Shown here: piece after piece, positions 33,582 to 41,379 of the stretch
Position numbering within the stretch: the stretch's first letter is position 1
How the letters are laid out: each line of letters starts with the position of its first letter
DNA from: Acidaminobacter sp.
GTDB taxonomy: Bacteria > Bacillota > Clostridia > Peptostreptococcales > Acidaminobacteraceae
Reading direction: 5' to 3'
Assembly: GCF_030247605.1 (NCBI RefSeq)
Contig: NZ_JAOTSB010000024.1
Span: forward strand, 1 to 41,379
Length of the DNA: 41,379 bases
The notes under the pieces: model-generated
What the model saw: the letters and a program-made list of their open reading frames with translations, nothing else
Database searches by the model: none
What the model was told of the DNA's origin: nothing
Position numbers and translations under genes: made by a program

Positions 33582-35666
33582 ATGACGAAAATACATGACA
33601 GGTTTGGTTTGAGTCGCGTCATCGAGCCAAGGGGCGCTGTTCCTGTCACTGCGTGGCAGGTGGACAACAACCGGGCGATTTCAAAAACTGAATGCAGGCT
33701 CTCCCTGGAACGGATCCATTTGGAAAGAGACAGTTTCCAACAGCTCTGCAATGAGTGCGGTTTTGACGAAGCGAAGATCATCGCCAAAATCCTGGATCTG
33801 GTCAAGCGCAGAGGCAAGCTGCACAACCCCTTCACGGATACAGCCGGGCAATTTTACGGCACAATAGAAGAAATGGGCAGCGACTTCGAAACACACGCAA
33901 GGTACAAGGTCGGCGACCAGGTCCTATGCCTGACGACCATGTCCGCCCACCCTATGTTCATTGAAAAAATTCATAGTATTGACTACAACTATGGCGAATT
34001 AATAGTGACGGGCTATGGTATCCTATTCATGGAGTCGCCCCTCACCGCCATACCGCCAGACTTGGATCTGAATTACACCATGGCGACTTTTGACGAGGCC
34101 GCAAGTCTAAAAAGCATCTATCAGGCTGCCGGTGAGGGTCTAAGATACCTGATCATTGGAAAAGACCTGGTTTCCAGCGTCACCTATGCGGCGGCCATCA
34201 AAAAGGCTGCCGGTGGGAACTGCCACATTACGGTTCTGATGGACGAGGACGGCATTGGCACCCTGACCCACGCTCAGGTAAAACAAGAGCTCAGCCGATG
34301 GGTAAATTCCACCTACATACTCAACATCGCACAGCCCATCCTGGCATCCGAAGTGGTCTTAGCGTCTGAAACGGGGCTATACGATTTAACCATCAACTGT
34401 GAGGATTTGATGGGGTCAGAAGTTCTCTGTGTCCTTTTGACGCGACAGGGCGGGAAACTTTATTACACCAATCTGAAGAACAGCTACACCCACTCTCTCC
34501 TGTTTGCGGAGAGCATGAGCAAGGAACTTGAGACTTATGTGCTGGGACAGTTTACCATCGGCTACGAGTCCTTTACGTTTGAGTTGCTGGCTTCCATAGC
34601 GGAGGACCTGGCGAGGATCAACGCGCTATACGAGTCCCAGGCCATAGCTTTCAGGCAGGCCTCGAAAAAGGCCATGGCAGCGTCCATGGACAAAGTCGGA
34701 AGAATCGACGATTTTGTGTTCAGCAGCGCGACCACCAAAGCACTGGTGGATGAGGTGCTGAACATTGCGCAGTACGACTGCAGTGTCATCCTCCAGGGGG
34801 AGACCGGCGTCGGCAAGGAGAAAATTCTGGACCTGATCCACAAGAACAGCATCCGCAAGAATAAGCCATGCATTAAGATCAACTGCGCCACCATCCAGGA
34901 GAGCCTGGCCGAGAGCGAATTCTTTGGTTATGAGGCCGGCGCCTTTACCGGAGCGCAAAGCTCGGGTAAAAAAGGCTATTTCGAGCTGGCTAATGGGGGC
35001 CTGCTGTTTCTGGACGAGGTCGGCACGCTCTCCATGAACCTCCAGTCGAAGCTGCTGAGAGTCCTGCAGGAAAGTCAGTTTTACCGGGTGGGGGGCACGT
35101 CGCCCATCACTATTAATGTGAGGGTCATCTGCGCCAACAACATCCCTCTCCGGCAGCTGGTAGAGCAGGGAAAGTTCAGGGAGGACCTCTATTACCGTCT
35201 GAACATCTGCACTATTACAGTGCCGCCGCTCAGAGAACGGCGTGAAGACGTGGCGGCCTTGGCGGCGTCTTTTCTGGATGCCCATTGCAAGCGATACGGT
35301 GTCGACAAAGCACTGGACGCTTCTGCCTTAGTGCGTCTGGCGAGCTACGACTGGCCCGGGAATGTGAGGGAGCTTGAAAATCTGATTCATAGGGCCGTCA
35401 TAAGGATCAGAGGCTATGTGATTACGGGGGAGGACATTCAGGAGATCCTGAATGAAAACCTGTACGAAGACTTGGTCCTGGACCTGAAGCACAGTATGCG
35501 GGCGTCATCCTCACTGAACTTCGAGGACATCATTGAGCAGCAGGAAATCAAACTCATAGAATACGCCCTTAAAAAATTGGGCACCACCCGAAAAGCCGCG
35601 GAGTTTCTGGGCATGACCCAGCCCAAGCTGATGCGCAAGAAGCAGAAGTACAATATTCAGATTTAA
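33582..35666 (+). CDS. Sigma-54 activator with diaminohexanoate-dehydrogenase-like sensor
   Basis: A protein of about 694 aa. The N-terminal half (about 1-340) opens with SRVIEPRGAVPVTAWQ and continues RRGKLHNPFTDTAGQFYGTIEEMG, which I recognise as like L-erythro-3,5-diaminohexanoate dehydrogenase (Kdd) of lysine fermentation. The cofactor loop is LIIGKDLVSS, lacking the normal GxGxxG, so catalysis is doubtful. Then an AAA+ activator domain: GETGVGKE (about 406), GAFTGA (about 453), FLDEVGTLS, RLNICTITVPPLRERREDV. A Fis-type helix-turn-helix ends it (TRKAAEFLGMTQPKLMRK). ATG 33582 is 12 nt behind AAAGGGGG. Probably senses a lysine-pathway intermediate; its target promoter is not evident here. 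Confidence 0.88.
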   Translation: MTKIHDRFGLSRVIEPRGAVPVTAWQVDNNRAISKTECRLSLERIHLERDSFQQLCNECGFDEAKIIAKILDLVKRRGKLHNPFTDTAGQFYGTIEEMGSDFETHARYKVGDQVLCLTTMSAHPMFIEKIHSIDYNYGELIVTGYGILFMESPLTAIPPDLDLNYTMATFDEAASLKSIYQAAGEGLRYLIIGKDLVSSVTYAAAIKKAAGGNCHITVLMDEDGIGTLTHAQVKQELSRWVNSTYILNIAQPILASEVVLASETGLYDLTINCEDLMGSEVLCVLLTRQGGKLYYTNLKNSYTHSLLFAESMSKELETYVLGQFTIGYESFTFELLASIAEDLARINALYESQAIAFRQASKKAMAASMDKVGRIDDFVFSSATTKALVDEVLNIAQYDCSVILQGETGVGKEKILDLIHKNSIRKNKPCIKINCATIQESLAESEFFGYEAGAFTGAQSSGKKGYFELANGGLLFLDEVGTLSMNLQSKLLRVLQESQFYRVGGTSPITINVRVICANNIPLRQLVEQGKFREDLYYRLNICTITVPPLRERREDVAALAASFLDAHCKRYGVDKALDASALVRLASYDWPGNVRELENLIHRAVIRIRGYVITGEDIQEILNENLYEDLVLDLKHSMRASSSLNFEDIIEQQEIKLIEYALKKLGTTRKAAEFLGMTQPKLMRKKQKYNIQI

Positions 35667-35768
35667 TTGGATTCAAGCGCAACTATGCCAGATCGGGTCA
35701 GGTGCGTTCAGCCCACAGGGGCGCCACACTAATGCAATTAAATACATGTAAGAGAGAGGAATGAAGCT

Positions 35769-36263
35769 ATGTTCAGAGAGATGAGACGCATTAAGCAGCT
35801 GCTGTCCGCTGAGGACACCACAGCCGTCATGAACCGCTGCACCAACGGTATCCTGGCCTGCCTGGGAGACGAGGATTATCCTTACGCCGTGCCCCTCAGC
35901 TATGTCTATCACAATAATAAGATCTATTTTCACTCCGCCAAAGCCGGTCATAAAATTGACGCGATCCTGAAAAATCCAAAGGTCTCCTTCGCGGTCGTCG
36001 ACGAAGACACCATTGTGGGCAAGGAGTACACCACCTATTTTCGCAGTGTCGTCGCCTTTGGAACAGCCAGAAATGTGGAAGGCGAAGAATGGGTGGAAGG
36101 CTTTAAGGCACTGGTCGAGAAGTATTCCGGCGACCTGCCCGAAGACGCCAAACACAAGGAGATCATGGGGTGTACAAACTCTTTGATCCTTGCCATTGAT
36201 GTGGATCATATCACCGGCAAAGAAGCGATTGAATTTGTGAATGCAAAGAAAAAAGGACTTTAG
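35769..36263 (+). CDS. Nim/pyridoxamine-phosphate-oxidase-like flavoprotein
   Basis: The 164-aa split-barrel FMN protein has MRRIKQLLSAEDTTAVMNRCTNGILACLGDEDYPYAVPLSYV (quoted only as landmarks: MNRCTNG, GDEDYPYAVPLSYV), then KIYFHSAKAGHKIDAI and a late IDVDHITGKEAIE. This pattern is shared with 5-nitroimidazole-resistance NimA and related reductases; no evidence ties it to drug resistance here. GAGAGAGGA precedes the ATG. It follows the sigma-54 regulator by about 100 bp and may be its target or simply downstream. Confidence 0.85.
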   Translation: MFREMRRIKQLLSAEDTTAVMNRCTNGILACLGDEDYPYAVPLSYVYHNNKIYFHSAKAGHKIDAILKNPKVSFAVVDEDTIVGKEYTTYFRSVVAFGTARNVEGEEWVEGFKALVEKYSGDLPEDAKHKEIMGCTNSLILAIDVDHITGKEAIEFVNAKKKGL

Positions 36264-36300
36264 CCTCTGGCTATTGTCCTTTTTCTTTGCTTAGTTTATA
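36243..36300 (+). terminator. Terminator overlapping the end of the Nim-like gene
   Basis: GCAAAGAAAAAAGGAC (36243-36258) pairs with GTCCTTTTTCTTTGC (36286-36300), with inner TAGCC/GGCTA (36261-36265/36269-36273). The left arm lies in the last codons and stop of the gene. Confidence 0.75.
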
Positions 36301-36344
36301 TCTTTGCGAAGCTTATATCTTCGCATAATTAAATTTATACATTA

Positions 36345-36378
36345 TTGCATTTTATGCACAAAAGGTGTAAAATTACAC
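36345..36378 (+). promoter_or_regulatory. Promoter with operator-like repeat over the -10
   Basis: TTGCAT (36345-36350), a 17-bp spacer and TAAAAT (36368-36373). GTGTA (36365-36369) and TACAC (36374-36378) form an inverted repeat over the -10, suited to a repressor. Confidence 0.55.
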
Positions 36379-36406
36379 TATAGAGAAGTTGAAAGGAGGA
36401 ATTGAT

Positions 36407-36862
36407 ATGTCTGAACGACCATGGCTAAAGAATCTGATTGCTGCCGTCGTAATTATGGCTGGTGGATTTTTTCTATTTAACTTCGCCTTTATTTCAGCGG
36501 CTTTCATCATCAACGCCTCAATCAAACTTTTAAACTTGCCGGGAAACTCAGCCCCTCCATTCTTGGCACGCATTGTCTATGTGGTTTTTATCCTCGTCCT
36601 GAGCTGGTTTGTGCTTCGTTCCCGTCTGAACGACACGCTCAAAGCCACTTATCTTACAATGCCGCTTATGGTGGTTCTCGTGTCCATCGGCATATTTACT
36701 TATCAGTTGTCCATGAGCGTTGTGATCGGTCTGGGCGCAGCGGTCGTCGCTGCAGTCCTATTTTACGTTCATCATAAAAAGCTTTCCTGGAAGTATTATT
36801 TTGCTGTCTTTTATGTTGCTGCTTTAGCGCTGATGATCATGCTATTGGGGATCGATATTTAA
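36407..36862 (+). CDS. Small integral membrane protein, function unknown
   Basis: The 151-aa protein has about five hydrophobic segments with short loops (FVLRSRLNDTLK, YVHHKKLSWK) and no recognised motif. ATG 36407 lies 7 nt behind AAAGGAGG; the TTG at 36389 comes before that site. It has its own promoter and terminator. CAAX-protease-like residues are not present; I do not assign a family. Confidence 0.7.
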   Translation: MSERPWLKNLIAAVVIMAGGFFLFNFAFISAAFIINASIKLLNLPGNSAPPFLARIVYVVFILVLSWFVLRSRLNDTLKATYLTMPLMVVLVSIGIFTYQLSMSVVIGLGAAVVAAVLFYVHHKKLSWKYYFAVFYVAALALMIMLLGIDI

Positions 36863-36954
36863 TTGAGGTGCTGTGAGTAAGGAAACAGAAGGTTTGATTT
36901 AAATTAGGTTTTCCAGTTGTTATGCCATATTGTTCAAATGTTAAAACCAAATCC

Positions 36955-36998
36955 AAATCCATTTCTGACAACTTCAGAGATGGATTTTTCTTTTTTTT
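36955..36998 (+). terminator. Strong intrinsic terminator
   Basis: AAATCCATTTCTGA (36955-36968) pairs with TCAGAGATGGATTT (36974-36987, one G-U), followed by TTCTTTTTTTT. Ends the small membrane protein transcript. Confidence 0.9.
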
Positions 36999-37220
36999 GC
37001 ATGCAATCCTCCACTTCCAGGCACATACCCCGGAGTGACAGCTGGTGTCTGACCCGCAACCTACTTTTTTCTCAAAATGTGCGCACGGTCACAGAACAAA
37101 CCTCCGACTGGGTCTATAATAAAACCACAACAAGTATAATGTATACAGCATACACGGATTAATTTTCGTCACACAAAGCCACTAATCCACCACACATACG
37201 CAAAATCGGAGGTTTTCAAA
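36999..37220 (+). promoter_or_regulatory. Upstream region of pflB
   Basis: Two TATAAT hexamers lie at 37115-37120 and 37135-37140, both with poor -35 sequences. TGTAT (37140-37144) and ATACA (37150-37154) flank the predicted start as an inverted repeat. I found no TTGAT-N4-ATCAA Fnr box. GGTGTCTGAC near 37042 resembles the repeat at 31477-31488. Confidence 0.4.
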
Positions 37221-39479
37221 ATGACTCAAAACTTTACACAAGGCACTTGGAGCGACGCCATTGACGTTCGCGATTTTATACAGAAGAATTACACCCCTTA
37301 TACCGGTGATGACCGTTTTCTCGTCGGGAAAAGCCCTAAGACGGAAAATGTCTGGGACAAGGCGAAGTCCCTGATCGAGGAAGAAATCGAGAAAGGCATC
37401 ATAGGCATTGACACGACCGTCTTCTCCGGCATCAACAATTATAAACCGGGCTATCTGAGCAAAGAGAACGAGGTCATTGTCGGTTTTCAGACGGATGAGC
37501 CCCTCAAGCGCATCATGAATCCCTACGGCGGCTTCAGAATGCTCGAAGCGTCACTGGAAGCCTACAACTACGACATCTGCGACGACATGTCAAAGGACTT
37601 CCAGACCTATAGAAAAACCCACAATGAAGGGGTCTTTGACGCCTACACCACTGAAATGAAAACCGCAAGAAGCGTCGGTCTCCTGACCGGACTCCCAGAT
37701 GCCTATGGCAGAGGCCGCATCATAGGCGACTACAGGCGGATCGCCCTTTACGGCACAGACCGCCTCATCGCTGAGAAAAAGAAGGACTTCAAAGCCCTCG
37801 AGGCAAAGCCCGCCACAGAGCAGGTCATTCGCCTCAGAGAAGAGCTTTCCATGCAGATTAGAGCGCTGAAGGAAATCGCCGAAATGGCAATTTCCTACGG
37901 TGACGACATCACCAAGCCGGCGACCACGGCCAAAGAGGCTATTCAGTTTTTCTACTATGGCTATTTATCCGCCGTCAAGGAGAACAACGGCGCCGCCATG
38001 TCCCTGGGACGCAACACGACCTTCCTGGACATCTACATTGAACGGGATCTGCGAGCCGGTCTGATCACTGAAGCCGAAGCTCAGGAGCTCATCGATCAGC
38101 TTGTCATCAAGCTCCGAATGGTGCGCCACCTGAGGACGCCGGATTACAACACGCTGTTTGCCGGGGATCCGACGTGGGTTACAGAATCCATCGGCGGCAT
38201 GGGTACTGATGGAAGGACCCTCGTCACGAAGACCGCGTTCCGCTTCCTGCACACGCTGATCAACCTCGACCCGGCGCCGGAGCCCAACATGACGGTGCTG
38301 TGGTCAAGGGCGCTGCCGGAGAACTTCAAGCGCTTCTGCGCCAAGATGTCCATTGACACCGGCGCGATCCAATACGAGAACGACGACCTGATGCGCCCAA
38401 TCTACGGCGACGACTACGGCATAGCCTGCTGTGTCTCCCCAATGCGCATAGGCAAGGACATGCAGTTCTTCGGCGCCCGGGCCAACCTGGGAAAAGCGCT
38501 GCTCTATAGCATGAACGAAGGCCGTGAAGAGCTGAAACGCCAAAAAGATGGTCAGCCGATGGTCATCCTACAGGACATCCACGCCCTGACGTCAGTGGAT
38601 CCTGACGGACGGGAAAGCCTGTCCTATGACGAAGTCATGCCAGCCTTCAAGCGCGTCATGGACAAGCTGGCGGGACTTTACGTCAACACCATGAATACCA
38701 TTCACTTCATGCACGACAAATACGCCTATGAAAGCGGCCAAATGGCCCTTCATGATTCTGAGGTACGCCGCTATATTGCCTTTGGCATTGCGGGGCTTTC
38801 CATAGTCGCCGACTCACTGAGCGCTATTAAATACGCAAAAGTCAGACCGGTCAGGGATGAGCACGGCATTGCGATGGATTTTGTGATCGAGGGCGACTTC
38901 CCGGCCTTTGGCAACGACGACGACCGGGTTGACACCATCGCCACCGAGGTCGTGACTTATTTCTCTGATCAACTTAAGAAACACGAAACTTACAGAAATT
39001 CCGAGCAGACCTTGTCCGTCCTGACCATTACTTCCAATGTGGTTTATGGTAAAAAGACCGGCGCAACGCCGGATGGCCGCGGCAAGGGCGAGCCTTTCGC
39101 GCCTGGTGCAAACCCAATGCACGGCCGTGATAAGCTGGGCGCCCTCGCTTCCCTGAATTCTGTCTCCAAGCTGCCATTTGAGAACGTCTGCCAGGATGGC
39201 ATTTCGAATACCTTCTCCATTGTCCCCGCTGCGCTGGGCCGTACTGAAGGGGATCGACTCACCAATCTCGCAGGCCTGCTGGATGGCTACTTCGCGAAAG
39301 GCGCCTTCCATCTTAATGTCAACGTCATGTCCAGAGCGCTGTTGATTGACGCTATGGAGAACCCTTCGAAATATCCAACGCTGACTATTCGCGTTTCAGG
39401 TTATGCCGTTCACTTTAACCGTTTAACTCGGGAACAAAAGGAAGAAGTCATTATGCGTACCTTCCACGAGCGGGTTTAG
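37221..39479 (+). CDS. pflB: Pyruvate formate-lyase (glycyl radical enzyme)
   Basis: The 752-aa protein, a typical PFL length, converts pyruvate and CoA to acetyl-CoA and formate. The active-site cysteine pair is C403-C404 ([11 protein letters not shown]) and the radical glycine is G727 in RVSGYAV near the C-terminus. The adjacent cysteine pair distinguishes PFL from diol dehydratase or choline lyase homologues. GGAGG lies 8 nt before the ATG. Its activase follows directly and a Crp/Fnr gene after that, a compact anaerobic-fermentation unit. Confidence 0.96.
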   Translation: MTQNFTQGTWSDAIDVRDFIQKNYTPYTGDDRFLVGKSPKTENVWDKAKSLIEEEIEKGIIGIDTTVFSGINNYKPGYLSKENEVIVGFQTDEPLKRIMNPYGGFRMLEASLEAYNYDICDDMSKDFQTYRKTHNEGVFDAYTTEMKTARSVGLLTGLPDAYGRGRIIGDYRRIALYGTDRLIAEKKKDFKALEAKPATEQVIRLREELSMQIRALKEIAEMAISYGDDITKPATTAKEAIQFFYYGYLSAVKENNGAAMSLGRNTTFLDIYIERDLRAGLITEAEAQELIDQLVIKLRMVRHLRTPDYNTLFAGDPTWVTESIGGMGTDGRTLVTKTAFRFLHTLINLDPAPEPNMTVLWSRALPENFKRFCAKMSIDTGAIQYENDDLMRPIYGDDYGIACCVSPMRIGKDMQFFGARANLGKALLYSMNEGREELKRQKDGQPMVILQDIHALTSVDPDGRESLSYDEVMPAFKRVMDKLAGLYVNTMNTIHFMHDKYAYESGQMALHDSEVRRYIAFGIAGLSIVADSLSAIKYAKVRPVRDEHGIAMDFVIEGDFPAFGNDDDRVDTIATEVVTYFSDQLKKHETYRNSEQTLSVLTITSNVVYGKKTGATPDGRGKGEPFAPGANPMHGRDKLGALASLNSVSKLPFENVCQDGISNTFSIVPAALGRTEGDRLTNLAGLLDGYFAKGAFHLNVNVMSRALLIDAMENPSKYPTLTIRVSGYAVHFNRLTREQKEEVIMRTFHERV

Positions 39480-39511
39480 CATTTCAACTAAGCATTTCAA
39501 CTAAGCATTTT
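39478..39511 (+). repeat. 13-bp direct repeat after pflB
   Basis: AGCATTTCAACTA at 39478-39490 and 39491-39503, then AGCATTTT. The first copy includes the last two bases of the pflB stop codon; probably a local slippage duplication. Confidence 0.8.
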
Positions 39512-39558
39512 ACCTTAGGATCCCACTGATCCCAATAAACGAAAGGAGCGTGGCAATC

Positions 39559-40344
39559 ATGCGCACTGGGAAACTTCACTCTATAGAAACCATGGGCCTT
39601 GTGGATGGACCCGGCATCAGAACCGTCTTCTTCCTTCAAGGCTGCCCTCTGAAATGTCAATATTGCCACAACCCGGATTCCCAAAGCTTCATGGGCTCAA
39701 ACGAGATCACTGTGGAAGACGTGGTTCAAACTGCACGGCGCTACAGAGAGTATTATCAGGTAACGGGCGGCGGGGTCACATTCTCAGGAGGCGAACCCCT
39801 TATGCAAGGTGCGTTTTTGGTTGAAGCGCTGGCTGCTTTAAAAGCGGAAGGGATATCAACCTGTATAGATACGTCGGGCTATGGGCAGTCTCACTATTAT
39901 GAGGCAATATTTAAGCTGACAGATCATTTGCTGGTAGACATCAAGCACACCAGGAATGATGCCCACAAAGTGCTGACTGGCCGGGACATGACGGGGATCC
40001 GGCACTTTATCAAGGCATTGAGAAGCTTTGAGGGAACCATCACGATCCGTCACGTCATGGTGCCGGGCAGCACGGATCGTCCGGAGATCATGGCGGAACT
40101 CCTTGCCATGATTGAACCCATTCAAAAAAAGGTGGATAAAATCGATATTTTACCTTATCATAAAGCTGGAGTTGAAAAATATTCTCAGTTGAATTTGTCC
40201 TATACGTTTGAGTCGGTCCCTGAAATGTCACCTGAACGCGCAGCGGAATTTGAAAGGTCGATTAATGAAGCTTTGCGGGCATCGAAAGAACGCGCTGCCG
40301 AGGTGACGGTGATCGAGGGGAATGGGTACCAACTATCGGCTTAA
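39559..40344 (+). CDS. pflA: Pyruvate formate-lyase activating enzyme (radical SAM)
   Basis: A protein of about 261 aa with the CX3CX2C motif in QGCPLKCQYCHNPDSQ (near residue 30), preceded by GLVDGPGIRTVFFLQ, and the GGEP motif in TFSGGEPLMQ. It installs the glycyl radical on PflB using SAM and a 4Fe-4S cluster. ATG 39559 is 10 nt behind AAAGGAG; GTG 39550 is too close to that site. Lies 79 bp after pflB and its stop overlaps the Crp/Fnr start by one base. Confidence 0.94.
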   Translation: MRTGKLHSIETMGLVDGPGIRTVFFLQGCPLKCQYCHNPDSQSFMGSNEITVEDVVQTARRYREYYQVTGGGVTFSGGEPLMQGAFLVEALAALKAEGISTCIDTSGYGQSHYYEAIFKLTDHLLVDIKHTRNDAHKVLTGRDMTGIRHFIKALRSFEGTITIRHVMVPGSTDRPEIMAELLAMIEPIQKKVDKIDILPYHKAGVEKYSQLNLSYTFESVPEMSPERAAEFERSINEALRASKERAAEVTVIEGNGYQLSA

Positions 40345-41096
40345 TGTTATCCTTGAAATGGAATGGTGATTTTATCTTATCTGCAGCCTGTAACCACGAA
40401 TCATGCATAAATTGCGGAAAATTGCTCTGTATTCACAACATCCCCCTTTTGTCAGGTCTGGACGATTCTGAAATCGAAAAGATCTCGAAAGGGGTTTCTT
40501 CGCATACCTATAAAAAAGGCGAGGTCATCTTTCAGCAAGGTGAACGCGCCAGCAAGCTCTATATAGTGTGTGACGGCAAACTCAAAATTTTTAAGAATCT
40601 GGCGGAAGGCAAAGAGCAGATCCTTTACATTCTCTCCGAGGGCGACTTTATTGGCGCTTTTAATTTGTTGAAGGCGGATCGTTTTGATTTCAGCGCCGTT
40701 GCCCTTGAGACCACTCAAATCAGCACCCTGGATAAAAGCGCGTTCGATCAGGTGATGATCAGCAATCCGGAAATAACGCTAAAAATTTTTGAAAAGGCTT
40801 ACGAGCGCATCATGAAGGCGGAGAGCCTGGTGGAGCGGCTGTCGAGCAGCACACCTGACGCGAAGGTGATCAGTCTGCTCATCGACCTGATCTCGGACTT
40901 CGGCAAACCCGCCAAAGGGGGCGGGGTCATGCTGGAGCTCACCATCAACCGAGAAGAGATGGGGAGTTATGCCGGCATTGCGAGAGAAACCATGTCCCGA
41001 AAGCTGCAGCTCTTTCACGAGATGGGCCTGATCAAGCTTGTGGGCGCGAAGAAGATTTTGATTTACGACGTGGCTAAGCTGAAGGCGATGGTTTAA
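40344..41096 (+). CDS. Crp/Fnr-family regulator with N-terminal cysteine cluster
   Basis: The 250-aa protein has four cysteines at its N-terminus, C16, C21, C24 and C29 (CNHESCINCGKLLC), a cyclic-nucleotide-type beta roll (about 35-150; KKGEVIFQQGERASKLYIV) and a C-terminal Crp helix-turn-helix (about 190-245; TINREEMGSYAGIARETMSRKL). The cysteines suggest an oxygen-sensing Fe-S cluster as in FNR, although E. coli FNR uses one distant cysteine (C122) not matched here. The ATG overlaps the pflA stop and lacks a near Shine-Dalgarno, so it depends on coupling. It probably controls the pfl genes by oxygen or redox. Confidence 0.88.
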   Translation: MLSLKWNGDFILSAACNHESCINCGKLLCIHNIPLLSGLDDSEIEKISKGVSSHTYKKGEVIFQQGERASKLYIVCDGKLKIFKNLAEGKEQILYILSEGDFIGAFNLLKADRFDFSAVALETTQISTLDKSAFDQVMISNPEITLKIFEKAYERIMKAESLVERLSSSTPDAKVISLLIDLISDFGKPAKGGGVMLELTINREEMGSYAGIARETMSRKLQLFHEMGLIKLVGAKKILIYDVAKLKAMV

Positions 41097-41160
41097 CGGT
41101 ACCTTTGTGACGGTACCTTTGTGACGGTACCTTTGTGACGGTACCTTTGTGACGGTACCT
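41096..41160 (+). repeat. 14-bp tandem repeat (4.6 copies)
   Basis: ACGGTACCTTTGTG repeats exactly at 41096, 41110, 41124 and 41138, with a 9-bp partial at 41152. The first unit overlaps the stop codon of the Crp/Fnr gene. Each unit holds the palindrome GGTACC, so alternating units can fold on each other. Confidence 0.95.
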
Positions 41161-41379
41161 GGCACGATATTCGGAACAGCAACGTTAAACACTTTTGAAA
41201 AGCTTGCAACCAGACAATTTCGACAAAAACAACTTCTCTATCTTCACTGCGCGTGCCAGATACCACAAGAAGTCAATGGTGGTAATTGGCAAAAACATCC
41301 CCCTAAGGGGTCGGTTCAGATCCCTTATTTCAGCTTCATAACCGGTTTGGATTCAAACCCTACTTCCCGTTCAAATAAC
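41161..41379. other. Right-edge intergenic sequence, no gene seen
   Basis: No supported coding frame, hairpin with T-tract or recognised RNA in the last 219 bases. Confidence 0.5.

Noticed and set aside
33582..34600. A functional diaminohexanoate dehydrogenase
   Set aside because: The nucleotide-binding glycine motif is lost and the segment is fused to a sigma-54 activator; a sensor role is more likely.
34626..35285. Minus-strand frame of 219 codons
   Set aside because: Antisense shadow of the sigma-54 activator's ATPase domain.
41096..41160. CRISPR-like repeat block
   Set aside because: Units are 14 bp and adjoin directly with no spacers; this is a simple tandem repeat.
41160..41176. Possible sigma-54 promoter TGGCACGATATTCGG
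   Set aside because: The -24 TGGCACG is present but the -12 GC element is missing (TTCGG instead of TTGC), and no gene follows in the window.

Overview
The window looks like chromosomal DNA of an anaerobic, low-to-moderate GC Firmicute, most likely an amino-acid-fermenting member of the Clostridia. The signs are pyruvate formate-lyase with its activase and a cysteine-rich Crp/Fnr regulator, an SLH-anchored peptidoglycan hydrolase, an old-yellow-enzyme with an Fe-S site, many AGGAGG-type ribosome binding sites, frequent GTG/TTG starts, and a sigma-54 activator whose sensor resembles lysine-fermentation diaminohexanoate dehydrogenase. I see no tRNA, rRNA, CRISPR array, insertion sequence or prophage.

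Layout. 1-1655 (minus): an edge-truncated membrane protein, then an ECF sigma factor with an overlapping membrane anti-sigma factor. 1656-2696: a gene-free island rich in hairpins. 2697-6366: a LysR regulator divergent from a class V aminotransferase and a DAACS symporter with altered substrate-site residues. 6629-8287: RidA and PhzF genes divergent from an HxlR regulator. 8580-10448: a creatininase-family enzyme followed by a LacI regulator. 11168-13905: an NADH:flavin oxidoreductase divergent from a PadR regulator. 14077-17771: a short QueG-like ferredoxin-type protein, an SLH/M23 hydrolase and an AAA/DUF4143 ATPase. 17985-20438 (minus): a three-gene unit of unknown function, one gene frameshifted. 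20566-23191: a preQ1-I riboswitch with terminator in front of queD-queE-queC-queF. 23501-26760: an uncharacterised cassette of a Dabb/EthD-like protein, an SDR, an isolated trigger-factor C-terminal domain and a PanB-like enzyme, facing a LuxR regulator. 27815-31450: a HAD phosphatase and a rifampicin-phosphotransferase-like enzyme. 31566-36862: a B3/B4-domain protein, an EamA exporter, the dehydrogenase-like/sigma-54 regulator, a Nim-like flavoprotein and a small membrane protein. 37221-41096: pflB, pflA and a Crp/Fnr gene, followed by a 14-bp tandem repeat.

The most unusual signal is not a gene. The 10-mer ACCATCGGCA (reverse complement TGCCGATGGT) occurs 13 times in 41.4 kb, against about 0.08 expected by chance. 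It occurs in both orientations, three times as inverted pairs forming terminator-like hairpins between genes, and five times inside unrelated genes in several reading frames. A purine always precedes it. This is the distribution of DNA uptake signal sequences in Neisseria and Haemophilus, which I do not know to be described in Clostridia. Counting it genome-wide is the decisive test.

How the genes work together: most of the window consists of small catabolic or stress modules, each with its own divergent or adjacent regulator (LysR, HxlR, LacI, PadR, LuxR, sigma-54, Crp/Fnr), separated by hairpin terminators, many built from repeated palindromes. Starts given here were moved to the codon best placed behind a Shine-Dalgarno sequence where the longest frame was clearly too long.
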